Shown here piece after piece: positions 25,065 through 33,832 of a stretch of 64,000 nucleotides of DNA; positions within the stretch are counted from its first letter, which is position 1, and each line of letters begins with the position of its first letter. Position numbers and translations under genes: made by a program. Source of the stretch: Rhodanobacteraceae bacterium UBA703 (GTDB lineage: Bacteria > Pseudomonadota > Gammaproteobacteria > Xanthomonadales > Rhodanobacteraceae); assembly GCA_002297645.1 (NCBI GenBank), contig DBMH01000098.1, positions 56,035 to 120,034 on the forward strand, in the 5' to 3' direction. Under the pieces are notes generated by a model. The model had not been told where the DNA came from and did no database searches. It saw only the letters and a list, made by a program, of their open reading frames with translations.

Positions 25065-26432
25065 ATGGGCGGCACACCGCGAAGTTCCCGCACGATGAAT
25101 CCAGCCCAGACGATGCGCGTCACCGCACCCGCCGCGGCCGCCCACGGCGGTTTGCGAACGGTACTGCGAACGACGGCGCCGATCGCGCCGGCGACCAGCG
25201 TGATCGACGTCGCCCAGCGGATCCTCGATCCGCAGCACGAGGGATTGCTCAGCCTGCCGGTCGTCGACGAGGGCAGGCCGGTCGGCACCATCAGCCGGTA
25301 CGAGCTGATGCGCGTGTTCCTGATGCCGTACGGCCGCGAGCTCTACGGGCGGCGCCCGATCACTTCCCTGATGAACGCCAGTCCGCTGGTGCTCGACTGG
25401 GCGACGCCATTGGACCTGGCCGCCCGCGCGATCGCGACGCACATCCGCAGCCCGATCACCGACGACTTCGTGCTCGTCGACGGGGCCGGTGCCTATGTCG
25501 GCACGGGCGTCGTGCTCGACGTGCTGCGCGCGGTCGAGGCGAGGCTGGCCGAGCGCGGCGGCGAGCTGGAGCGCGCCTACGCGCGGCTCAAGTCCTCGCA
25601 ATTGCAGCTCGTGCAGTCGGAGAAGATGGCGTCGCTCGGGCAGATGGTCGCGGGGCTCGTCCACGAGATCAACACGCCGCTCGGTTACGTGCGCAACAAC
25701 GTGGAGATGACGCGCGACGCGCTGGGCGACACCGTGCGGCTGGTCGCCTCGCAGCAGGCGGTGGTCGACGCCCTGCTCGGCGGGGGCGAGGTGGGGGAAT
25801 CCGGATTCGAGGTGCATCTCGCCGAGATCGAGATGCTGCGGGCGCGCGTCGATACGGCGGCGCTGGAGGACCTCCGCGAACTGCTCGACGACACCCTGCA
25901 CGGCGTCGGGCAGATCGGCGACCTCGTGCTGAACCTGAAGGACTTCAGCCGTCTCGATCAGGCGGGTTTCCAGAAGGCCGACGTCAACAAGCTCGTCGAC
26001 GGCGCGCTGAAGATCGCGCAGCACCTGCTGCGCAAGAGCGGCGTCGCCGTCGTTCGCGAAGCCGGCGACGTGCCGGAAATCGAATGCGCTCCGGCGCAGA
26101 TCAACCAGGTGCTGCTGAACCTGGTCGGCAACGCGATCCAGGCGATCGACCACGATCGCGGTCGCATCCTCGTGCGCACGCAATGGCTCGACGGCCGTGC
26201 CTTGATCCTCGTCGAGGACAATGGCAAGGGCATCGCCGCGGAGAATCTCCAGCGCATCTTCGATCCGTTCTTCACGACCAAGCCGGTCGGACAGGGGACG
26301 GGGCTGGGACTGGCCATCTCGCACCAGATCGTCGGGCAGCACGGCGGCACCATCCGCGTGGCCTCGAAGCCGGGCGTGGGCACGCGCTTCCTCGTCGTGT
26401 TGCCGGCGGCGCCGACGGAGAAGTCCGCATGA
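25065..26432 (+). CDS. Sensor histidine kinase with N-terminal CBS pair
   Basis: A cytosolic kinase of 455 residues without membrane helices. Residues about 35-165 form two CBS domains (SVIDVAQRIL, SLPVVDEGRPVGTISRYELM, then PYGRELYGRRPITSLM). A short coiled coil leads into the H-box LVHEINTPLGYVRNN, with His near 201. ATPase motifs are N-box NLVGNAIQA, G1 VEDNGKGI, F-box IFDPFFTT and G2 GTGLGLAIS. CBS pairs bind adenine nucleotides or similar ligands, so an energy or nucleotide signal is a reasonable guess. ATG at 25095 is an alternative start. The stop overlaps the next gene (ATGA), so the receiver protein is its likely partner. Confidence 0.9.
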   Translation: MGGTPRSSRTMNPAQTMRVTAPAAAAHGGLRTVLRTTAPIAPATSVIDVAQRILDPQHEGLLSLPVVDEGRPVGTISRYELMRVFLMPYGRELYGRRPITSLMNASPLVLDWATPLDLAARAIATHIRSPITDDFVLVDGAGAYVGTGVVLDVLRAVEARLAERGGELERAYARLKSSQLQLVQSEKMASLGQMVAGLVHEINTPLGYVRNNVEMTRDALGDTVRLVASQQAVVDALLGGGEVGESGFEVHLAEIEMLRARVDTAALEDLRELLDDTLHGVGQIGDLVLNLKDFSRLDQAGFQKADVNKLVDGALKIAQHLLRKSGVAVVREAGDVPEIECAPAQINQVLLNLVGNAIQAIDHDRGRILVRTQWLDGRALILVEDNGKGIAAENLQRIFDPFFTTKPVGQGTGLGLAISHQIVGQHGGTIRVASKPGVGTRFLVVLPAAPTEKSA

Positions 26433-27352
26433 TGCCCCGGGTGCTGTTCGTCGACGACGAGGAGCGCATCCTGCGCTCGTTGCGCATGCTGTTCCGCGGA
26501 CGCTGCGAGATCCTGACGACGACGTCCGGACACGAGGCGATCGAATGGGTACGGCAGCGGCCGGTGCACGTCGTCGTGAGCGACCAGCGCATGCCGGAGA
26601 TCGGCGGCGTCGAAGTCCTGCGGGCGGTGGCCGGTCATTCGCCGGCGACGATGCGCATCCTGCTCACCGGCTACGCGGACATGGACGCGGTCACCGCCTC
26701 GGTGAACGACGGCGAGATCTACCGTTTCATCGAGAAGCCCTGGGATGCGTTGCGCCTGATCGACACGGTGGAGCAGGCGGCGCGGATCGCCCAGGACGGA
26801 TTCGCCGCTCCTCCGCCGGAGGCGTCGTCGCGCAAGCCCTCGCTATCGACAGTGGCTGCGCGCGTCCTCGTGCTGGACGACGATGGCGCGGTCGCGGCGC
26901 AGGTCCGCGAGCTGATGCCGGAGGCGGTGCGCATCGAGCACGCGACGAGCCTGCCGGACGCGCTCGACGCGATGGCGGTGAGCGAAATCGCGGTCGTGGT
27001 CGCCCAACTGTCCAGCGCCGCGGGCGACGTGGCGGAGGCGCTCAAGCAACTCAAGCGCCTGTGTCCCGGCACGCTGGTCATCGTCGTGTCGCCGCTGCGC
27101 GACAGCCGGCTCGTCATCGGCCTGATCAACGAAGGACAGATCTTCCGTTTCCTGCTGCAGCCGCCGCCGCGCGAGCTATTGCGGCGCGGCCTGCTCGCAG
27201 CGTTGCAGCGCCACGCGGAACTGAGGGCCGACGCCGGCCTGTTGCGGCGTCATGCGGTCGAGCCGTCGCGCGGCGATGCCTCGACGACGCCGGGCTGGCT
27301 GCAACAGGCGTGGCGCCGCATCCGCGAAGCGACCGCGCTGCGGATCGGGTGA
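26429..27352 (+). CDS. Tandem receiver-domain protein, second receiver degenerate, no output domain
   Basis: A 307-residue protein coupled to the CBS kinase by an ATGA overlap. Residues 1-125 are a canonical REC domain: acidic pocket DDEE near 10-13, phosphoacceptor Asp in VVVSDQRMPEIGG near residue 52, Thr in LLTGYAD and Lys in FIEKPWD. It resembles REC domains of the RpfG/HDOD group. Residues 145-260 repeat the fold (VLVLDDDGAVAAQV) but the phosphoacceptor position reads VVVAQLSSA, so it cannot be phosphorylated there. The remaining 45 residues are helical and carry no recognisable DNA-binding, HD-GYP, GGDEF or HDOD domain. Output is unknown. Confidence 0.88.
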   Translation: MMPRVLFVDDEERILRSLRMLFRGRCEILTTTSGHEAIEWVRQRPVHVVVSDQRMPEIGGVEVLRAVAGHSPATMRILLTGYADMDAVTASVNDGEIYRFIEKPWDALRLIDTVEQAARIAQDGFAAPPPEASSRKPSLSTVAARVLVLDDDGAVAAQVRELMPEAVRIEHATSLPDALDAMAVSEIAVVVAQLSSAAGDVAEALKQLKRLCPGTLVIVVSPLRDSRLVIGLINEGQIFRFLLQPPPRELLRRGLLAALQRHAELRADAGLLRRHAVEPSRGDASTTPGWLQQAWRRIREATALRIG

Positions 27353-27441
27353 AGGCATCCGGTGAAGCGGAATCGGCGAATTTGCGAAATCCCGCTTGTG
27401 TCGCGGCACGGACTCGGTTAGGCTTCGCGCCCCCGAACAAC

Positions 27442-27516
27442 GGGCGGTTAGCTCAGCGGTAGAGCACTACCTTGACATGGTAGGGGTCACAGGTTCGATC
27501 CCTGTACCGCCCACCA
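27442..27516 (+). tRNA. tRNA-Val (GAC)
   Basis: A 75-nt cloverleaf: acceptor GGGCGGT/ACCGCCC, D-arm TTAGCTCAGCGGTAGAGC, anticodon stem CTACC/GGTAG with loop TTGACAT (anticodon GAC), T-arm GTTCGATCC, and encoded CCA. A terminator follows. Confidence 0.97.
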
Positions 27517-27530
27517 CTCTAAGTGGATGA

Positions 27531-27567
27531 AACGGCTCGACCTCGACGGTCGGGCCGTTTTTTTTTT
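27531..27567 (+). terminator. Terminator of tRNA-Val
   Basis: AACGGCTCGACC pairs with GGTCGGGCCGTT (12 bp with one T-G wobble), followed by ten T. Confidence 0.92.
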
Positions 27568-28035
27568 GACCGAGGCCACAGGCTGCTTCGCGTCACGCTT
27601 GCCGGTGAGCGTTCCCGGAGGTTCTCTTCGCTTGAGGGTTCTCCCGAGAATGTAGGGATGTGGCCGGGACCCGGTTCCGATCCCGACGCGAGAGCACGCG
27701 GGCTTCAGGACTTCTGCGGGCGGGGTTGCTTGCAGGCCCCGGTCGCGAACGATCCTTGCAGGTGCTTCGGTGGAATATGTCTGCCGTTTCCCAGTCGGAA
27801 ATCGGTACGCCGGATGCATCGGCCCGACCTTGCGCGGCGGGCAAGTTACGACTCCCTTTGACAGGGAGCCCGGCTCATGCGGATCGTGTGCGACTCGGTG
27901 CGCCAACACGACCGGAATGGGCGGTTCGTTCTTCGGTGTGCTCCTGGGGGATGATATTCTGTAGGTCCATAGGCTGAGTATTTGCCGTCTTTCGGAACGC
28001 ATACTTCTCCTCATTTCGTCCCGGGGGAGAAATCG
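27568..28035. other. Long leader/intergenic region upstream of TonB receptor
   Basis: About 470 bp without a credible gene. It contains a small hairpin CTCCCT/AGGGAG around 27852-27868, a direct repeat of CTTGCAGG about 25 bp apart near 27730-27762, and the fold-back TCGTGT/ACACGA near 27885-27907. A cobalamin riboswitch was looked for and not found. The region probably holds the receptor promoter, which I cannot place with confidence. Confidence 0.4.
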
Positions 28036-30144
28036 ATGCGTCGTTCGTTGTTCGCCTGCCTGATGGCGGCCGTTGCCATGCCCGTCGATGCGGTCGAGGC
28101 TGCTGCTGAAGACGTGCCGGAGTCCGCTGCGCCGGATGCGGACTCGCGCCGCCGCAACGCCCGGGGCAGCGATGCGGTGGCGCTGGAGCAGGTCCAGGTG
28201 ACCGCGACGCGTCGCCCGGAAAGCAGCTTCGATGTTTCCGCTGCGGCCACGGTGGTGGGGGCCGACGAGGTTGCGACGCGCGCGCCGCAGACGATCGCCG
28301 ACTACCTGCGCGGCCAGGTCGGAACCTTCGTCCAGTCGACCACGCCGGGCCAGGCGATCCCGATCGTGCGCGGCCTGAAGGGATCAGAGGTGCTGCACAT
28401 CGTCGACGGCTTCCGCCTGAACACGGCATTCTTCCGGAATTCCCCGAATCAGTATTTCGCCCTCGTCGACGCGCAGAACGTCGATCGCATCGAGGTCGTG
28501 CGCGGCCCGTCGTCGACCCTCTACGGATCCGACGCGATGGGGGGCGTGGTGCAGGTCGTCACGCCGGAAGAGCGTTTCGACGGTGACTGGAGCGGGCGCG
28601 GCCATTTTCGTACGCAGCTCGCCAGTGGCGATCTGTCGAACGTGACACGCCTGGGCGGAGCCGCCGGTCGGCAGGGGCTATCCATCTCCGGCGGCGTGAC
28701 CTGGCAGGATGTCGGCGAGCGCCGCCGCGGGGACGGGCCGCGCCTGCCCTACACGGATTTTCGCGCCTGGGCGGCCGACGCGAAGCTGTTGTGGAATCCG
28801 GCGCCCGAACACGAATTCATGCTCAACCTGCAGTACCTGGAGCAGCCGCGGACACCGCGCTACGACGAGCTGGTGCCGGGCTTCCACCAGGAGACCGCCA
28901 GTTCGGAGGAGTTCTGGTTCGAGCCGAACGATCGCGCATTCGCTCAGGCGCGCTGGCGCTGGAACGCGATGAATGCGGCGTTCGACACCGCCGAGCTGCA
29001 CCTCGGCTACCAGGAGATCGACGACGACCGCCGCAGCCGGGCGGCCGGCAGCAAGAATCGCGATCTGGAGTGGAACCGCGACCGGTTGCTCGGCTTCACC
29101 GGCAGCTTCGACAAGCGACTCGGCGCCCATTCGCTGGTCTACGGCTTCGAGGCCTACTGGGATACCGTCGACAGCCGCCGCACGCGCGTGAACCTCGGCA
29201 ACGGGCAGGTGACGCCGCGGGCGCCGCGCTTCCCGGACGGCTCGACGATGGACAGTTTCGCGCTGTACGTCGACGACAGCATCGAGCTCGCACCGCGCTG
29301 GCAGCTCGACGTCGGCGCGCGCTACAGCCGGTTCGAGATCGAGTTGCCCGCCAACGGCGGCATCGGCACGAAGCTGGACCCGGACGATCTCACCGGCAAT
29401 CTCGGCCTGACTTTCAAGGCGACCGATTCGCTGCATGTCGTCACGAATCTCGGTCGCGGCTTCCGCGCGCCGAACGTGTTCGATCTCGGCGTATTTGGCG
29501 ATCGACCCGGCGGGCGTTTCGCGATTCCGAACAGCGACCTGAAGCCGGAGACGGTGGTGACCTGGGACGTCGGCGTGAAGTTCGATCGTCCCGGCTTCCA
29601 GGCGGAGGCGTTCCTGTGGCGCTCCGACTACAAGGACAAGATCACCTCGGTCGACATCGGCGAGGATGCGGAAGGGCGCATCCTCGTACAGAACCGCAAC
29701 GTCACCGAACTGAAGCTCTGGGGCGCCGAGATCGGTGCGCGCTGGACACCGGACGAGGCGTTCAGCGCCTACGGTGTCCTGAATCTCACGCGCGGGCGCG
29801 AAGCCTATGCGGGCGATCGCTACGACGCCGACCGCATTCCCCCGTTGAACGGGCGACTCGGGCTGGAATGGCGCTTCGCCCCCGCCTGGCGCGCCGACGC
29901 GTGGGCCCAGTATGCGGCCCGGCAGGATCGCCTGAGCCCGCGTGATCTGGAGGATCCGCGCGTGAATCCCGCCGGTACGGCCGGCTGGAACACCTGGAAC
30001 GCGCGCGTCGGCTGGGAATTCGCGGCCGGCGCGACCTTGGCGCTGCGCCTGGAGAACCTCGCCGACCGCCGCTACCGGGAACACGGTTCCGGCGTCGACG
30101 AGGTCGGTCGCAGTGCGGTGGCGACGCTGGACTGGCGTTTCTAG
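28036..30144 (+). CDS. TonB-dependent receptor, haem/siderophore/cobalamin type
   Basis: A 702-residue outer-membrane receptor. A signal peptide occupies about residues 1-22, a TonB box-like segment is ALEQVQVTATR near 50-60, and the plug domain follows (TIADYLRGQVGTFVQSTTPGQAIPIVRGLKGSEVLHIVDG; IEVVRGPSSTLYGSDAMGGVV), then a 22-strand barrel with GRGFRAPNVFDL, SDLKPETVVTWDVG and a C-terminal aromatic WRF. The plug resembles those of haem/haemoglobin and BtuB-like receptors; the ligand is not certain. Start ATG at 28036 has GGGGGAGA upstream and begins the signal peptide. There is no adjacent ABC importer or haem-uptake gene. Confidence 0.9.
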   Translation: MRRSLFACLMAAVAMPVDAVEAAAEDVPESAAPDADSRRRNARGSDAVALEQVQVTATRRPESSFDVSAAATVVGADEVATRAPQTIADYLRGQVGTFVQSTTPGQAIPIVRGLKGSEVLHIVDGFRLNTAFFRNSPNQYFALVDAQNVDRIEVVRGPSSTLYGSDAMGGVVQVVTPEERFDGDWSGRGHFRTQLASGDLSNVTRLGGAAGRQGLSISGGVTWQDVGERRRGDGPRLPYTDFRAWAADAKLLWNPAPEHEFMLNLQYLEQPRTPRYDELVPGFHQETASSEEFWFEPNDRAFAQARWRWNAMNAAFDTAELHLGYQEIDDDRRSRAAGSKNRDLEWNRDRLLGFTGSFDKRLGAHSLVYGFEAYWDTVDSRRTRVNLGNGQVTPRAPRFPDGSTMDSFALYVDDSIELAPRWQLDVGARYSRFEIELPANGGIGTKLDPDDLTGNLGLTFKATDSLHVVTNLGRGFRAPNVFDLGVFGDRPGGRFAIPNSDLKPETVVTWDVGVKFDRPGFQAEAFLWRSDYKDKITSVDIGEDAEGRILVQNRNVTELKLWGAEIGARWTPDEAFSAYGVLNLTRGREAYAGDRYDADRIPPLNGRLGLEWRFAPAWRADAWAQYAARQDRLSPRDLEDPRVNPAGTAGWNTWNARVGWEFAAGATLALRLENLADRRYREHGSGVDEVGRSAVATLDWRF

Positions 30145-30146
30145 GC

Positions 30147-30292
30147 TCGCGTTGACAGCATCCGCCGGCTGATCTAGCTTTGCGGAATCCATCCATCCGA
30201 GTGCAAGGTGGCCCGCGGGTAATCGCCGGCCGAGCGTGCGACATGTCAACGCGAACTTCCCGACGCTGAAACCCCGCGCGCAAAGCCACCTT
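30147..30292 (+). promoter_or_regulatory. Structured thrS leader with closing inverted repeat and antiterminator candidate
   Basis: TCGCGTTGACA (30147-30157) and TGTCAACGCGA (30244-30254) are perfectly complementary and enclose 86 nt. Inside lies AAGGTGGCCCGCGGG (30205-30219), which resembles the Gram-positive T-box string. AAGGTGGC (30205-30212) is perfectly complementary to GCCACCTT (30285-30292) just before the terminator, so an alternative pairing is possible. TTGACA at 30152-30157 could instead be a -35 box; then the left arm would not be transcribed from that promoter. Confidence 0.4.
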
Positions 30293-30298
30293 TGAGAG

Positions 30299-30325
30299 AA
30301 AGGGCGCTTGGCGCCCTTTCTTTTT
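30299..30325 (+). terminator. Terminator/attenuator 79 bp before thrS
   Basis: A perfect 9-bp stem AAAGGGCGC/GCGCCCTTT with a TTG loop, then C and five T. It may end the TonB receptor transcript, act as an attenuator of thrS, or both. Confidence 0.85.
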
Positions 30326-30403
30326 GTGTCGGCTTTCCTCGTCGTCCCGACGACGGAAGCCGACGAAAGGCCTTCGACGGCCGCACTTTCTCATCCAGCA
30401 GCC

Positions 30404-32308
30404 ATGATCAACATCACGCTCCCCGACGGCAGCCAGCGCCAGTTCGAGCATCCCGTCACGGTCGCCGAGGTCGCCGCCTCGATCGGTCCCGGTCTCGCCA
30501 AATCCGCCCTCGCCGGCAAGGTCGACGGTCGCCTCGTCGACACCGGATATCGCATCGACTACGACGCGGATCTCGCGATCGTCACCGACAAGAGTCCCGA
30601 GGCCCTCGATATCCTGCGCCACTCGACGGCGCACCTGCTCGCGCAGGCGACGCAGCGACTGTTCCCGGATACGCAGGTCACGATCGGCCCGGTCATCGAC
30701 AACGGCTTCTACTACGACTTCGCGCGCAAGACCCCGTTCACGCCCGACGATCTCGAGAAGATCGAGGCGGAGATGAAGAAGATCGTCGAGGAAGGACTCG
30801 TCGTGTCGCGCTCGGTCATGTCGCGCGACGAGGCCGTCGCGTTCTTCCGCGGCAGGAACGAGGAATACAAGGCACAGATCATCGAGTCGATCCCGGCCAA
30901 CGAGGAACTGTCGCTGTATTCGCAGGGTGAGTTCGTCGACCTCTGCCGCGGGCCGCACGTGCCGAACACGGGCAAGCTGCGCGCGTTCAAGCTGATGAAG
31001 GTCGCCGGCGCGTACTGGCGCGGCGATTCGAACAACGAGATGCTCCAGCGCGTCTACGGCACGTCCTGGCTCAACGACAAGGACCTCAAGGCGTACCTGA
31101 CGCAGCTCGAGGAAGCCGAGAAGCGCGACCACCGCAAGATCGGCAAGCAGCTCGAGTTGTTCCACGTCCAGGAGGAGGGGCCGGGCCTGGTGTTCTGGCA
31201 TCCGAAGGGATGGGCGATCTGGCAGGTCGTCGAGCAGTACATGCGCCGCGTCTACCGTGCGTCGGGCTACCAGGAAGTGCGCTGCCCGCAGGTGCTCGAC
31301 GTGTCGCTGTGGCAGAAGTCCGGCCACTGGGACAACTACAAGGAAAACATGTTCTTCACCGAATCGGAGAAGCGCACGTACGCCTTGAAGCCGATGAACT
31401 GCCCCGGCCACGTGCAGATCTTCAACCATGGCCTGCACAGCTATCGCGACCTGCCGATCCGCTACGGCGAGTTCGGTGCCTGCCATCGCAACGAGCCATC
31501 GGGCGCGCTGCACGGCATCCTGCGCGTGCGCGGCTTCACGCAGGACGACGGCCACATCTTCTGCACCGAAGACCAGATCGAAGCCGAGGTCACGGCCTTC
31601 CATCAGCAGGCGCTCAAGGTCTACTCCGACTTCGGTTTCGCCGACATCCAGATCAAGATCGCCCTGCGCCCCGAGCCGCGGCTCGGCGACGACGCCACGT
31701 GGGACAAGGCGGAGAACGCGCTGCGCTCGGCGCTGCGTGCCTGCGGCGTCGACTGGCAGGAACTGCCGGGCGAGGGGGCGTTCTACGGCCCCAAGATCGA
31801 GTATCACCTGAAGGACGCGATCGGACGCACCTGGCAGCTGGGCACGATGCAGGTGGATTTCATGATGCCGGGGCGCCTCGGTGCGGAATACGTCGACGAG
31901 CACAGCCAGCGGCGCCATCCGGTCATGCTGCACCGCGCCATCGTCGGTTCGATGGAACGCTTCATCGGCATCCTGATCGAGCACCATGCCGGCCAGTTCC
32001 CGGCCTGGCTCGCCCCGGTGCAGGCGGTCGTGATGAACATTACCGATGCGCAGGCCGGCTTCGTGGACGAGGTGGCGCAAACCCTTGTCTCGCAAGGTTT
32101 CCGGGTGAAGGCGGATTTGCGAAACGAGAAGATCGGCTATAAAATCCGCGAACACACGCTCGGCAAGGTCCCCTATCTGCTGGTCGTCGGCGACCGGGAG
32201 AGGGAAACGGGGAACGTTTCCGTGCGTACTCGCGCGGGCGAAGATCTGGGGTCGGTGTCGATTTCCGGCTTCGCCGAGCGCCTGAAGTCCGAGACCGGGC
32301 AGGCCTGA
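30404..32308 (+). CDS. thrS: Threonyl-tRNA synthetase
   Basis: Charges tRNA-Thr (634 residues, class II). Order of domains: TGS (1-62, [16 protein letters not shown]), editing domain with [10 protein letters not shown] near 73-82 and the conserved Cys/His in [11 protein letters not shown], class II core with [43 protein letters not shown] (motif 2) and motif 3 [21 protein letters not shown], and a C-terminal anticodon-binding domain. ATG at 30404 was chosen because the TGS domain begins there. It heads the thrS-infC-rpmI-rplT cluster and has a structured leader. Confidence 0.98.
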   Translation: MINITLPDGSQRQFEHPVTVAEVAASIGPGLAKSALAGKVDGRLVDTGYRIDYDADLAIVTDKSPEALDILRHSTAHLLAQATQRLFPDTQVTIGPVIDNGFYYDFARKTPFTPDDLEKIEAEMKKIVEEGLVVSRSVMSRDEAVAFFRGRNEEYKAQIIESIPANEELSLYSQGEFVDLCRGPHVPNTGKLRAFKLMKVAGAYWRGDSNNEMLQRVYGTSWLNDKDLKAYLTQLEEAEKRDHRKIGKQLELFHVQEEGPGLVFWHPKGWAIWQVVEQYMRRVYRASGYQEVRCPQVLDVSLWQKSGHWDNYKENMFFTESEKRTYALKPMNCPGHVQIFNHGLHSYRDLPIRYGEFGACHRNEPSGALHGILRVRGFTQDDGHIFCTEDQIEAEVTAFHQQALKVYSDFGFADIQIKIALRPEPRLGDDATWDKAENALRSALRACGVDWQELPGEGAFYGPKIEYHLKDAIGRTWQLGTMQVDFMMPGRLGAEYVDEHSQRRHPVMLHRAIVGSMERFIGILIEHHAGQFPAWLAPVQAVVMNITDAQAGFVDEVAQTLVSQGFRVKADLRNEKIGYKIREHTLGKVPYLLVVGDRERETGNVSVRTRAGEDLGSVSISGFAERLKSETGQA

Positions 32309-32349
32309 GCCGCCGCTCCGGGTAAACGTTTCTCCAAGAGGATCCGCAT

Positions 32350-32874
32350 ATCGCCATCGACAGCAAGCCGAACCGCAGGAACCATGAAATCAGGGTTCCG
32401 CGAGTCCGTGTCATTGGAGCAGAGGGAGAGCAGGTCGGCATCCTGTCTCGCGACGAGGCGCTGGCCATGGCCCAGGAAGCGGGCCTTGATCTGGTCGAAA
32501 TCCAGCCGAACGGCGATCCACCGGTCTGCCGCATCATGGATTTCGGCAAGTTCAGGTTCGAGGCGCAGAAGAAGGCGCATGCGGCCAAGAAGAAACAGAA
32601 ACAGCAGGAAATCAAGGAACTGAAGTTCCGTCCGACGACCGACGTCGGTGATTACACGATCAAGTTGCGCAATCTCCGGCGGTTCCTGGAGGAGGGCGAC
32701 AAGGTCAAGATCACGATCCGCTTCCGCGGTCGCGAGATGGCCCATCAGGAACTCGGGCGGGCGATGGTCGACAAGATCTCGACCGACATCGCCGAGGAAG
32801 CGGTGATCGAGCAGTACCCGCGCATGGAAGGGCGCCTCATGGTCATGATGATCGCGCCGAAGAAGAAGCAGTAG
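32350..32874 (+). CDS. infC: Translation initiation factor IF-3, AUC start codon
   Basis: Binds the 30S subunit, checks the start codon and initiator tRNA, and prevents premature 50S joining. No ATG, GTG or TTG precedes the conserved N-domain; the frame reads [21 protein letters not shown] from ATC at 32350, with AGAGGAT 7-8 bases upstream. The only in-frame ATG near the N-terminus (32467) would delete about 39 residues of the N-domain. Rare start codons (AUU in E. coli) are the basis of IF-3 autoregulation, so an AUC start fits. The product is 174 residues, with the linker [14 protein letters not shown] and a C-domain ending in IAPKKKQ. ATC at 32356 is a second option. Confidence 0.92.
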   Translation: MAIDSKPNRRNHEIRVPRVRVIGAEGEQVGILSRDEALAMAQEAGLDLVEIQPNGDPPVCRIMDFGKFRFEAQKKAHAAKKKQKQQEIKELKFRPTTDVGDYTIKLRNLRRFLEEGDKVKITIRFRGREMAHQELGRAMVDKISTDIAEEAVIEQYPRMEGRLMVMMIAPKKKQ

Positions 32875-32956
32875 AGCTGTCGGTTGGACATTGCGGTCGG
32901 GATGGCCGCTTCTTGATTTTCGCGTCCAGGACGGATGCACCCGTAAACCAGGAGAA

Positions 32957-32973
32957 GGCCCGGAACCCGGGCC
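32957..32973 (+). promoter_or_regulatory. Hairpin in the infC-rpmI gap
   Basis: A GGCCCGG/CCGGGCC stem with a three-base loop lies about 80 bases before rpmI. In E. coli L20 represses rpmI-rplT by binding a structured leader; this hairpin could be part of such a site, but the match is only positional. Confidence 0.35.
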
Positions 32974-33055
32974 GTACAAACCGGAACGAGCAGGATGGAA
33001 AGCGCGGCCGAGGCCGTCGCTCGGGCCAGTAACGAAAACCGTAAAAGGAAGAGTC

Positions 33056-33253
33056 ATGCCCAAGATGAAAACCAATCGGGCCGCTGCCAAGCGGTTCCGC
33101 AAGACCGCGTCCGGCAAGTTCAAGTGCGGCCACGCGTTCAAGAGCCACATCCTGACGAAGAAGGCGACCAAGCGTAAGCGCGGTCTGCGTGCCACCAACC
33201 ACGTGCGCAAGGAAGACGCCGGTCGCGTCGCCCGCATGCTGCCGTACGTGTAA
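33056..33253 (+). CDS. rpmI: 50S ribosomal protein L35
   Basis: A 65-residue, very basic large-subunit protein. [21 protein letters not shown] is the family N-terminus and the C-terminus is [12 protein letters not shown] at 33056 has AAAGGAAGA upstream; the open frame extends 5' but without similarity. It lies between infC and rplT, the standard order, 12 bp before rplT. Confidence 0.98.
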   Translation: MPKMKTNRAAAKRFRKTASGKFKCGHAFKSHILTKKATKRKRGLRATNHVRKEDAGRVARMLPYV

Positions 33254-33265
33254 GGAGAGACAGTC

Positions 33266-33625
33266 ATGGCACGAGTCAAGCGTGGCGTCATCGCCCACCG
33301 TCGTCACAAGAAGATCCTCGGCAAGGCCAAGGGTTACTACAACGCGCGCCGCAAGGTTTTCCGCGTCGCCAAGCAGGCCGTCACCAAGGCGCACCAGTAC
33401 GCCTACATCGGCCGCAAGCAGAAGAAGCGCAATTTCCGCGCCCTGTGGATCGTCCGCATCAACGCGGGCGCGCGCCAGTTCGGCCTGTCCTACAGCCGCC
33501 TGATGAACGGTCTCAAGAAGGCCGGCATCACGCTCGACCGCAAGGTCCTGGCCGACATCGCCGTGCACGACATCAAGGCGTTCGGCGCCTTGGCGGAAAA
33601 GGCAAAGTCTGCTCTGGCCGCGTGA
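33266..33625 (+). CDS. rplT: 50S ribosomal protein L20
   Basis: A 119-residue protein that binds 23S rRNA early in 50S assembly and, in E. coli, represses its own operon. The N-terminus [25 protein letters not shown] and the block [21 protein letters not shown] are typical. Strong AAGGAGA site. A strong terminator follows, so thrS/infC-rpmI-rplT ends here and pheS starts a new unit. Confidence 0.98.
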   Translation: MARVKRGVIAHRRHKKILGKAKGYYNARRKVFRVAKQAVTKAHQYAYIGRKQKKRNFRALWIVRINAGARQFGLSYSRLMNGLKKAGITLDRKVLADIAVHDIKAFGALAEKAKSALAA

Positions 33626-33663
33626 TCGTTCGGCGCATGGCGCCGGACGGCAAGCAGTGAACG

Positions 33664-33697
33664 CGGGGAGGAGGCCTGGCCTCCTCCCCGTTTTCGT
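33664..33697 (+). terminator. Terminator after rplT
   Basis: A perfect 12-bp stem CGGGGAGGAGGC/GCCTCCTCCCCG with a CTG loop, followed by TTTTCGTTT. Confidence 0.9.
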
Positions 33698-33832
33698 TTC
33701 CGGCACGGCCTGCGCCTGATCGCCGCGACCCGGATGGCGGCGCGGCTCCCGGGCGCCTCGGCTCGGCAATGTCGTACCGCGGCCATCCCGCTCGAACTTT
33801 CCACTTCGTCGATCCACCCCCGGAATCTCCCG

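Noticed and set aside
22965..26342. 1125-residue minus-strand ORF opposite uvrB and the CBS kinase
   Set aside because: It spans two well-supported genes on the other strand and has shadow-type composition.
27487..28014. 175-residue minus-strand ORF ending in WAVQGSNL
   Set aside because: It runs into tRNA-Val, and the WAVQGSNL ending is the well-known artefact of reading a tRNA in reverse.
27650..28035. Cobalamin riboswitch before the TonB receptor
   Set aside because: The position is right, but the B12 box (GCCAGGAGACCTGCC-like) and the CCGCNACTGT core are absent. Only scattered short fold-backs are present.
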